A stretch of DNA of 7,849 nucleotides. Source: an uncultured bacterium. Lineage in GTDB: Bacteria; Planctomycetota; UBA1135; GCA-002686595. The position numbers and the translations under genes were made by a program. Location of the stretch: assembly GCA_913058555.1 (NCBI GenBank), contig CAJXRJ010000346.1, forward strand, positions 1 through 7,849, given 5' to 3'. Shown piece after piece: positions 1-6,285 of this stretch; the stretch's first letter is position 1, and each line of letters opens with the position of its first letter. The notes under the pieces are model-generated. The model did not search any database, was not told where the DNA came from, and worked only from the letters and a program-made list of their open reading frames with translations.

Positions 1-3
1 CTA

Positions 4-37
4 GTCTCGTGGGCTCGGAGATGTGTATAAGAGACAG
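4..37 (+). other. Nextera adapter remnant (left end)
   Basis: This stretch matches the Illumina Nextera read-2 transposase adapter: GTCTCGTGGGCTCGG (4-18) followed by the 19-bp Tn5 mosaic end AGATGTGTATAAGAGACAG (19-37). It is not genomic. Bases 1-3 lie where the i7 index would end, so they are probably synthetic too. Read on the minus strand, the adapter encodes CLLYTSPSPRD, a familiar contamination tail in predicted proteins, here fused to the truncated sigma factor. Confidence 0.98.
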
Positions 38-150
38 ATACGCGCCCGAGCCAAGACACAGAGTTGGTCATAGACCAGCGGCAAGAGCTCGGCCGCTGAC
101 TGCGGGTCGTGGCGCTGCAGCAGCTGGGTGATTCGGCTCGGGTCGGTCAC
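38..150 (-). CDS. ECF sigma-70 factor, N-terminal fragment (cut by contig end)
   Basis: This is the first 37 codons of an extracytoplasmic-function sigma factor, the subunit that directs RNA polymerase to promoters. The visible part, ITQLLQRHD followed by ELLPLVYDQLCVLARAR, is the start of region 2 in the style of the TIGR02999/Sigma70_ECF family common in Planctomycetota (typical form: LLPLVYDELRRLARR). I chose the GTG at 148-150, giving MTDPSRITQLL, because family similarity begins there. The frame stays open upstream to 414, but that part is low-complexity, proline-rich and unlike the family. No good Shine-Dalgarno site is visible. The DNA-binding and -10 recognition parts lie off the contig, and everything past residue 37 in this frame is adapter-encoded. 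Planctomycete genes of this kind are often followed by a Ser/Thr kinase, which would also be off the contig. It is divergent from the kelch gene at 363. Confidence 0.72.
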
Positions 151-362
151 GTTGTCTTTGGGCGGTCGTTGGGAGTGACTGGCGGGAGGTCCTTCGGCGG
201 CAGGTCGAGGGCAGTAGCAGCATGGCGGATTCTGCGACCACCCAAGGGGGATCGGCGGGGATTCGTGCAAATCCTGACCATCACCGAACGCGCCCTTCGC
301 GCTACCTGGCGTCAACCGCCCCCTGCTCTCCCCCCTTTTCCTCGGACCTGGCCGAATCAACC
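151..362. promoter_or_regulatory. Divergent intergenic region, sigma fragment / kelch gene
   Basis: This 212-bp gap separates the GTG of the truncated sigma gene (minus) from the ATG of the kelch gene (plus), so it must hold both promoters if each gene is transcribed independently. I found no convincing -35/-10 pair and no Shine-Dalgarno site directly before either start. Reading frames cross the gap on both strands, but their translations are rich in proline, arginine and serine and resemble no family, so I treat it as non-coding. Confidence 0.35.
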
Positions 363-1775
363 ATGAAGATCCTCCTCCGCACATTGCCAGCTCTCCTGAC
401 GGCTTGTCACGCATTTGGGCAATGGTCCATGGGGCCCTCGCTGCCGCTAGCCCCGTTCTCGGCGTCTGCGGTCAACGTTGGGGACAAAGTTGTCGTTGCG
501 GATGAGTGGGACGGGGCTTGGCCATACAAGATCCAAGTCTACGACGGCCAAACGGATGCTTGGGCTGTGGTCCAGTCGAGTTCCAATCCGTCAGTGCCCA
601 TTGGCTCGTGGGCGGGGATCGCAGCGGTGGGATCCAAAGTCCTCATCGCAGGCGGCGCCTTCGGCGGGTGCGGATTCATCTGTCCAAGTGACGCCGTGAT
701 GATCTACGACGACGCCACTGGGAGCCTGTCGAGTGGGCCGCCATTGTCCGTTGCGCGGCGCGAATGTCAGGCGGCGACCGTCGGGGCGAAAGTTCTATTC
801 GGGTCGTGGGACTCGTCAACTCTTGACGTCTACGACGATGCAACAGGAGTGTGGAGCGTCGTATCCTCGTCGTTGCCAGGTGCAGAGTCGATCACGAGCA
901 TTGGGAGCAGGGCTTTCATTAGTTCCGGGTCCTCGATCGAGGTCTATGACGATGCGACCGGAGCCTGGACGGCGATGTCCCTTCCCACGGTGGCGTGGGC
1001 CTCTGAGTCTGTGTCGACCGGGTCCAAAGCCGTCTTTGCGAGTCCTTTCTTGAGAGAGGTCGATGTGTACGATGGGTCCACCGGGACCTGGTGGTCGACA
1101 CTCATGCCGACGGCGCGGCAATTCTCAGCGATGGTGGCCGTCGGATCGAAGGTCTTGTTTGCGGGCGGATCTCCCTCTGTCGCAGAGTCCCGCGTGGACA
1201 TCCTCGACACGGCAACCGGCAGATGGTCGGTCGGGGCACTTCCCACTGAACGCAGGTCCCTCACAGGAGCAGTCCTTGGGACGAGAGCCTTCTTCTGCCC
1301 AGGGCCCCGTTCCTATGGGATGGATAGCATCGTTGAGATCTATGACGATGCGATCGGCTCGCCCTACTGTGCCGCGGCTGCGCCTAACTCCACCGGATCG
1401 CCCGCGAGGATCACGGCCCAGGGATTCCCTGGAGCGGCCGTTCAAGGATACGCCCTGCTCCGCGCGACGGGTTTGCCTTCGCATTCGGTGGGGTACTTCC
1501 TGAATTCACTCAGTGCGGGCTTCACTGCCAACCCAGGCGGCAGTCAAGGTCACCTGTGCCTTGGCGGCGCCATCGGTCGGTATGCGGGAAGTCTGTTCGA
1601 CAGTGGTTCCGACGGCGTGGCGGCGCTGCAGCTCGAGCTGGCGCGTACGCCAACACCAAGCGGTTTGGAGATGATTGCCGCCGGCGAGACGTGGTACTTC
1701 CAAGCGTGGTATCGAGATACCAACCCGGGGCCGACCAGCAACTTCACGGATGCCGTCGTGGTGACTTTCCAATGA
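363..1775 (+). CDS. Exported kelch-type beta-propeller protein with shared C-terminal module
   Basis: This is a predicted secreted protein of 470 residues. Residues 1-19 form a signal peptide (MKILLR, then LPALLTA), with likely cleavage before Q20; LTAC at 12-15 also fits a lipobox, so a lipoprotein is possible. Residues about 30-334 carry seven kelch-like repeats, each ending in a strand such as VYDDATGxW (near 57, 112, 154, 192, 233, 278 and 324), preceded by G-S-K-V-L-F-A-G-G-like strands (91-98, 261-269). This predicts a seven-bladed propeller. Residues 333-470 form a separate module from PYC to VVVTFQ that recurs in the protein starting at 6286. No catalytic residues are recognised; binding to carbohydrate, protein or cell surface is an inference from the fold. 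The frame is open from 222, but I start at 363 because the signal peptide begins there. It converges on the sigma gene at 2029-2679. Confidence 0.9.
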   Translation: MKILLRTLPALLTACHAFGQWSMGPSLPLAPFSASAVNVGDKVVVADEWDGAWPYKIQVYDGQTDAWAVVQSSSNPSVPIGSWAGIAAVGSKVLIAGGAFGGCGFICPSDAVMIYDDATGSLSSGPPLSVARRECQAATVGAKVLFGSWDSSTLDVYDDATGVWSVVSSSLPGAESITSIGSRAFISSGSSIEVYDDATGAWTAMSLPTVAWASESVSTGSKAVFASPFLREVDVYDGSTGTWWSTLMPTARQFSAMVAVGSKVLFAGGSPSVAESRVDILDTATGRWSVGALPTERRSLTGAVLGTRAFFCPGPRSYGMDSIVEIYDDAIGSPYCAAAAPNSTGSPARITAQGFPGAAVQGYALLRATGLPSHSVGYFLNSLSAGFTANPGGSQGHLCLGGAIGRYAGSLFDSGSDGVAALQLELARTPTPSGLEMIAAGETWYFQAWYRDTNPGPTSNFTDAVVVTFQ

Positions 1776-2028
1776 GGGAGCCGTTGTGAATGCGTTGGGT
1801 GTGCCTGCCCGTTTTGACGCGGTTGATTCGGGGCGAGTGTCTTTGAGCGAAGGGATCTTTCCCTCGACGGATGTGCCTCTCAACCGAACTGCCTTGTCAA
1901 TCTTTGGCGCCCCGCTGTAAGGGCCGCTTCGGTCAAGGGGTGCATTGGCAGCCAGTGTCTGATTTGATTGGAACGCCATGGAAAGGGCCTCGCCCCAGAG
2001 AGGGAGGGCCGGGCAGTCGCTCCTTCTC
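1776..2028. other. Convergent intergenic region, no terminator resolved
   Basis: This 253-bp gap lies between the 3' ends of the kelch gene (plus) and the complete sigma gene (minus). Both transcripts must end here or run antisense into each other. I see short GC-rich pairings, for example GGCC near 1986-1989 with GGCC near 2007-2010, but no strong hairpin followed by a T-run on either strand. The long frames that cross it are shadows. Confidence 0.4.
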
Positions 2029-2679
2029 TTACACGTCCACGTCGCCCGTGGCGCCACCGGCACCTCCATCTCCACCGGCAGCGTGCATGTGCCACGCGAG
2101 TTTCGAGAGCGCGCGATGCAGCAGGACACGCGCGGCGCCTTCGGTGCGTTGCATCTCGTCCGCGATCTGGGCGTGCGAGTATCCGAACATGCGCGAGAGT
2201 GTGATGACCTGTCGATGCTCTTCGGATAACAGGGCGAACGCGGCCTCCAGGCGGTCGAGATCTTCCGCTCGAATCGCTGCCTGGCTCGGTGAGAAGAAGG
2301 ACGCGGCGGCGACGTCGTGGGCATCAGCCGAACCATCCTGGAGCGGCCGTTCGAGTCCAGCGTGTCGCTTCTCGGCAAGGTAATAGCGCTGCCGCTCGAT
2401 GATCTTGCTCAGCGCCTTTTGGTAGAGCCACTTGCGGAAGGGCGCTTGGCCCCGGTACTCGAAGCCGTCCAAGTTCTGCAGGACTTCGCGGCATACCGAT
2501 TGGGCGAGGTCAGCGACCGACTCGCGGCCGCGGAGGAGCGGGCCGGCATGGAGGCGGAGGTAGGCGAGCAAGGTCGGTAGCTGCTCGGTGAGCAGCTCCT
2601 CGACGGCCACGGCATTGCCCGTGGCCGCATGGGACACCAGGTCTCGGTGCGAATCGTCCGTTCTGCCTTCACCGCTCAT
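2029..2679 (-). CDS. ECF sigma-70 factor, planctomycete type, kinase-linked
   Basis: This is a complete RNA polymerase sigma factor of 216 residues. Region 2 spans about 28-100: ELLTEQLPTLLAYLRLH, then DLAQSVCREVLQNL (57-70) and the -10-binding helix FRKWLYQKALSKIIERQ (81-97). A variable linker covers about 101-140. Region 4 spans about 144-195, with LLSEEHRQVITLS and the helix-turn-helix YSHAQIADEMQRTEGAARVLLHRA. A glycine-rich tail (199-216) is unusual. Where most ECF factors have an acidic D-A-E-D patch in region 2.2, this one reads S54-V-A-D57, with another serine at 61. The start is uncertain: ATG at 2679 has a weak GGG about 7 bases upstream, while ATG at 2685 and TTG at 2691 are in frame. 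No anti-sigma gene adjoins it. Its divergent partner is the kinase at 2757, which suggests control by phosphorylation (inference). Confidence 0.94.
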   Translation of the reverse strand: MSGEGRTDDSHRDLVSHAATGNAVAVEELLTEQLPTLLAYLRLHAGPLLRGRESVADLAQSVCREVLQNLDGFEYRGQAPFRKWLYQKALSKIIERQRYYLAEKRHAGLERPLQDGSADAHDVAAASFFSPSQAAIRAEDLDRLEAAFALLSEEHRQVITLSRMFGYSHAQIADEMQRTEGAARVLLHRALSKLAWHMHAAGGDGGAGGATGDVDV

Positions 2680-2756
2680 GATCATGCCCAACTAGCTCTG
2701 GTGACTTCCGAACAGGTGAGTCTTTCGCCGCAACGGAGCGCGCTATAGTAGTCGAG
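2680..2756. promoter_or_regulatory. Divergent promoter region between sigma factor and kinase
   Basis: This 77-bp spacer separates two divergent genes, so their promoters must lie here or overlap the coding starts. The only hexamer I would note is TATAGT at 2744-2749 on the plus strand, resembling a -10 box. Transcription from it would begin close to the ATG at 2757, giving either a leaderless message or, if translation starts at 2790, a leader of about 33 bases. No matching -35 box is visible, and I see no ECF-type promoter that would show autoregulation. Confidence 0.35.
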
Positions 2757-5700
2757 ATGCGCGAAGACCCCGACCGCGAGCAGGAATTCATGGAAGACCT
2801 CGTCGCGCAGGTGATCGCGCAGTGGGCGTTGGAGGGCAGCGCAGCTCTCGTCCAGGTCTGCGCGGCGAATCCAACCCGCGCCGCGGCACTTCGCGCCCTT
2901 GTTGGGCCGCTGGTGCGCACGGGGCTCATCTCGGACCAGACAGGTCCGGCCGAATCAGCGGATGAGTTGCGGACCATCGGCGCCTTCACGATTCAGCGGC
3001 GCCTCGGTGCGGGGGCAATGGGAGAGGTCTTCCTGGCGCAGCAACGGCACCCGCGTCGTCTGGTGGCACTGAAGGTCCTGCGGCCGGACCACCGACTCTA
3101 CGCGCGGGCGCGGGAGCGCTTCCGCCGCGAGATTGAAGCCGTGGGCGCCCTCGATCATCCGGGTATCTGCGCGCTCTTTGAAGCCGGTGAGTCGGATGGA
3201 GTGCCCTACCTCGCCATGCGCTTCGTGGATGGCGAGACGCTTGCTCAGCGCATTCTCCGGGGTCCAGCCACGACCTCGACGGAAGTCTCCGGTCTGCTCG
3301 AGGTCGGTGAGAAGCTCGCCTTCGCTCTCCATCACGCGCACGAGCATGGGCTGGTGCACCGCGACGTGAAGCCTGCCAACATCATGATCGATCCGGAGGG
3401 TGAGCCCGTTCTATTGGACTTTGGCCTTGCCCGGGATAGCGGCAAGGTCGCGGCGACCCTCACGGCATCGGGGGAGATGGTCGGAACGCCTGCCTACATG
3501 TCACCGGAGCAGATCGCTGGCGCAAGAGTGGACAGGCAAGCGGACGTCTATGCACTGGGCGCCACGCTGTACGAGGCCTTTACTGGTCGCCGTCCCCATG
3601 AAGCGCCGAACCTCGCCGCGCTCCGGCGCAAGATCCTCGAGTCGGACGTGGTGCCTATTGCGCGCAAGGACCGCGCGTTCCCTCGGGATGTGGGTGTCGT
3701 GGTGGCGACGGCCATGGAGAAGGATCTGGCCCGCCGCTATGGCACCGCCCTGGACCTCGCCGAAGACCTCCGGAGGATCCGTGAGCGGCGCCCGATCGCT
3801 GCGCGTCCTGCGGGGCCATGGCTCCGATTGCGTCGCTGGGGCGGGCGGCGCCCGGGGCTGGCCGTGGCGTTGGGAGCGATCTTCCTTTTCCTGATCGCGG
3901 GGATGGCCGCCTCACTCACGGCCCTCGACGCGATTCGCGGCGAGCAACGAACGACTTCCGCGGCCCTCCGACGTACTCGCGTCTCGGGATTGGTTCAGGC
4001 CTCCGAGCTGGCACGTCTGCGCTCGCCCATTCAAGCGCTCTTGTTGGCCCGGCGAGCCTTCGGCCTCACGCGCAACGAGTCCACTCGGTCAGCGATGGTG
4101 GCTGCGCTTGCCAACATGCAGCAGGCGGCCTCCTTGAAGGGGCACAGTGACGATGTCTTGGGCGTCGTCCTCGTACCTGATGGAGGGTCATTCGTCAGCT
4201 TCTCCAAGGATGGGACAGCTCGGCAATGGGGACTAGATGGAGAGCCAGTGGCGGAGTTCCTTCACGGCGGTCCGATCGTTGAGCTTGCATTCGCTCCGTC
4301 TAACCCTGAGCTGATGGTCACGGCGTCGACTGATGGGACGGCGCGTGTCTGGAGGCTCGGGGAGGGGGCCTCCGGGGGAGCCCAATCGGACGCCGAAGTC
4401 AGCCAACCCATCGAGGTGGGCGCCCCTGTGACGTCCGTTGCCTTTGACCCCCTCGATGCGGCGAGGCTTGTGACGGCGAGCACCGACGGAGTCGCGCGGC
4501 TGTGGAAGCGCGACGGAGCGCAGTGGAGCCAGATCCGGGAGTTTCAAGGAAGCGGTGGCGCGATGACATGCGTGCGTCTTGCGCCCGATGGGCGCCGGCT
4601 GCTCACGTGCTCTGTTAACGGAAGCGCGCGCCTTTGGTCGGTGCCCACGGGAGAGTACGCCCCTTTGGATGGCCACGGTGGAACGGTCAGTCACGGCGAG
4701 TTCTCCTCCGATGGCAGTCGCATGGCGACGGCGTCCCATAGCGGACGGGTCGGTCTTTGGGACGGAGAAGGCGCGCAGATTGCATGGCTGAAGGAGCACG
4801 AGTATGCGGTGCTTCACGTGACGTTTGATGACGAGGGGCGCCTGCTCAGTACTTCGCGCGACGGCAGCGTGGCGGTACACGATGGGGATGGCGGGGTCCT
4901 GCTCGATCGACTTCGCGGCCACGGCGGGGGAGTTCTCAGCGCGAGTGTTTCAAGGGACGGCCAGTTTGTGCTCACATCGAGCGGTGACGGGATCGTTCGC
5001 ATCTTCGGTAGGGATGGCCGCCTGCGATGGAGTTTCCGCGGGCACGAGGGCTACGTTTGGGACGCGGAGTTTCTTCAGGGGACGAGCCTCGTGGCGTCGG
5101 CTTCGCGGGATGGAACGGTGGCGCTCTTCGACGCTCGGGGTGGGCCAGTGCCCACCATGATTCAGCCAAGCGGCCGCATCGAGGGCATCGTCGTCGGGCA
5201 TGGGGGGAAGCGCCTCTACACGGGTGGCAACGATGGTCAACTTCGAGTTTGGGGCGCCGATGCCCGCGCCCTGGATTCGTGGCCCGTGGCCGAATCGGGC
5301 GGGACTCTACGCCCGCTATCGATGGCCGGTCGCGATCGCTTGTTCGTCCAGGATCGAACGGATATTCTGCTGGTCAACGCTTTGGACGGGAGCTTGTTGA
5401 GGCGCTTCGGAGATCGCCAGCAGGCAGTTCCCATCCAGGAAGGGTCCCAGGCGGTGATCGCGCCGAGTGTTGGGCGGCTCCAAGTCGTGCGCTTGGGGGA
5501 CGGTGAGGTGGTCGCAACGCTTCCCGCGAGACCCGAAGGCGGGGACAACGAGCGACCATCGAGTGCGAAGGGCTCCGCGAGCCTCGAGGTGTTGAGGGCG
5601 CTGTGGGCCTCGCCGAACGGGGAGCATGTGGTCGGTTCGTACTCCAGCGGAGACTGCGCCGTATGGAGCGTTCAGGCGGGGCTTCCCCCGGTCGTGCTGC

Positions 5701-6155
5701 CGCATCCTGGGTTAGCGTCCGCCATCTTCACGTCCGACGGTCAGGTGGCCACTGTGTGCTCGGACGGCCTCTGCCGACTCTGGGACTGGCGAGCGGGGAC
5801 CATTGTCGATCAGCACGACTGTGGAGGGGACGCGATCTCGGTGGCCATGGCCCCAGGGGGCGGGCGGCTCTGCATTGGGCTCCGGAGCGGGGACGTAATC
5901 GTCTGGGAGCCAGGGGGGAAGCGCCTCTGCCGGCTGCCGGCCCACCGTGGCCCCGTGTGGTCCATCGCCTGTCTCGACGGAGATCGGGTGGTCTCGGGTG
6001 GGACCGACGGACGGGCCCGCATCTGGCCCCTGGACGACGAAAGTCTCATCCGGAAGGCCGAGGAGAGCAGCTTTCGGGATTTCACGGCGCACGAGCTCGG
6101 CGAACTCCGGGACCTGCTGGGCCCGTCCCTGGAGAAAGTTCAAGAACGTCCGTAA
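2757..6155 (+). CDS. Transmembrane Ser/Thr protein kinase with C-terminal WD40 propellers
   Basis: This 1132-residue Hanks-type kinase should phosphorylate Ser/Thr on cytosolic proteins. Residues 1-70 are a helical N-terminal region. The kinase domain (about 76-345) is intact: glycine loop GAGAMGEV (84-91), VALK with K106, helix-C Glu (probably E125), HRDVKPAN (201-208) with catalytic D203, DFG (221-223), GTPAYMSPE (243-251) and DVYALG (263-268). A hydrophobic segment at 367-390 follows a basic stretch and is the single predicted membrane span. A helical linker (about 395-455) leads to about 13-15 WD40 blades (459-1093), enough for two seven-bladed propellers, predicted extracytoplasmic. Clear blades read DGTARVW, DGVARLW and DGRARIW; the section at 841-930 is degenerate. 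The ATG at 2757 lacks a Shine-Dalgarno site. ATG 2790 has AGGA four bases upstream and begins MEDLVAQVI, so it is a strong alternative. The gene is divergent from the sigma gene, its likely partner. Confidence 0.96.
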   Translation: MREDPDREQEFMEDLVAQVIAQWALEGSAALVQVCAANPTRAAALRALVGPLVRTGLISDQTGPAESADELRTIGAFTIQRRLGAGAMGEVFLAQQRHPRRLVALKVLRPDHRLYARARERFRREIEAVGALDHPGICALFEAGESDGVPYLAMRFVDGETLAQRILRGPATTSTEVSGLLEVGEKLAFALHHAHEHGLVHRDVKPANIMIDPEGEPVLLDFGLARDSGKVAATLTASGEMVGTPAYMSPEQIAGARVDRQADVYALGATLYEAFTGRRPHEAPNLAALRRKILESDVVPIARKDRAFPRDVGVVVATAMEKDLARRYGTALDLAEDLRRIRERRPIAARPAGPWLRLRRWGGRRPGLAVALGAIFLFLIAGMAASLTALDAIRGEQRTTSAALRRTRVSGLVQASELARLRSPIQALLLARRAFGLTRNESTRSAMVAALANMQQAASLKGHSDDVLGVVLVPDGGSFVSFSKDGTARQWGLDGEPVAEFLHGGPIVELAFAPSNPELMVTASTDGTARVWRLGEGASGGAQSDAEVSQPIEVGAPVTSVAFDPLDAARLVTASTDGVARLWKRDGAQWSQIREFQGSGGAMTCVRLAPDGRRLLTCSVNGSARLWSVPTGEYAPLDGHGGTVSHGEFSSDGSRMATASHSGRVGLWDGEGAQIAWLKEHEYAVLHVTFDDEGRLLSTSRDGSVAVHDGDGGVLLDRLRGHGGGVLSASVSRDGQFVLTSSGDGIVRIFGRDGRLRWSFRGHEGYVWDAEFLQGTSLVASASRDGTVALFDARGGPVPTMIQPSGRIEGIVVGHGGKRLYTGGNDGQLRVWGADARALDSWPVAESGGTLRPLSMAGRDRLFVQDRTDILLVNALDGSLLRRFGDRQQAVPIQEGSQAVIAPSVGRLQVVRLGDGEVVATLPARPEGGDNERPSSAKGSASLEVLRALWASPNGEHVVGSYSSGDCAVWSVQAGLPPVVLPHPGLASAIFTSDGQVATVCSDGLCRLWDWRAGTIVDQHDCGGDAISVAMAPGGGRLCIGLRSGDVIVWEPGGKRLCRLPAHRGPVWSIACLDGDRVVSGGTDGRARIWPLDDESLIRKAEESSFRDFTAHELGELRDLLGPSLEKVQERP

Positions 6156-6285
6156 CGATCTCGGGCCGTTGGCGGTTCTGGGGGCGCCCCGACGGGCTGC
6201 ATGCCACGTCGAGGGCAAGGGCGAGAGCCTGAACCCGTTCAGACAACGCTGTCACACGATGCAGCCAACACAACACTCCTTTGCC
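6156..6285. other. Intergenic region with GC-rich palindrome
   Basis: This 130-bp spacer lies between the kinase stop and the next gene on the same strand. It holds a perfect 10-bp palindrome, GGGGCGCCCC (6181-6190), overlapping a possible hairpin GCCC-CGAC-GGGC (6186-6197). No T-run follows, so an intrinsic terminator is doubtful. No Shine-Dalgarno site precedes 6286, and no promoter is evident. Confidence 0.35.

Noticed and set aside
222..362. N-terminal extension of the kelch gene to an ATG at 222
   Set aside because: It would place 47 polar residues before a good signal peptide. The start at 363 gives a normal n-region and hydrophobic core.
151..414. N-terminal extension of the truncated sigma factor to 414
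   Set aside because: The extra 88 residues are proline/glycine-rich and unlike sigma factors, and would overlap the kelch start. Similarity begins at the GTG at 148-150.
1506..2378. 290-codon minus-strand frame overlapping the sigma gene and the kelch 3' end
   Set aside because: It is in a different frame from the sigma factor on the same strand, has Arg/Ser/Pro-rich composition typical of shadow frames in GC-rich DNA, and shows no recognisable domain.
1871..2383. 170-codon plus-strand frame opposite the sigma gene
   Set aside because: It is antisense to a clear sigma factor, and its Ser/Arg/Ala-rich composition has no motif.
2701..2756. ECF-type autoregulatory promoter upstream of the sigma/kinase pair
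   Set aside because: GAACAG at 2710-2715 is loosely like an ECF -35 element, but no matching -10 element lies at suitable spacing, so the match is not better than chance.
6181..6197. Intrinsic terminator after the kinase gene
   Set aside because: The palindrome has no loop and the alternative hairpin has only a 4-bp stem. No T-run follows.
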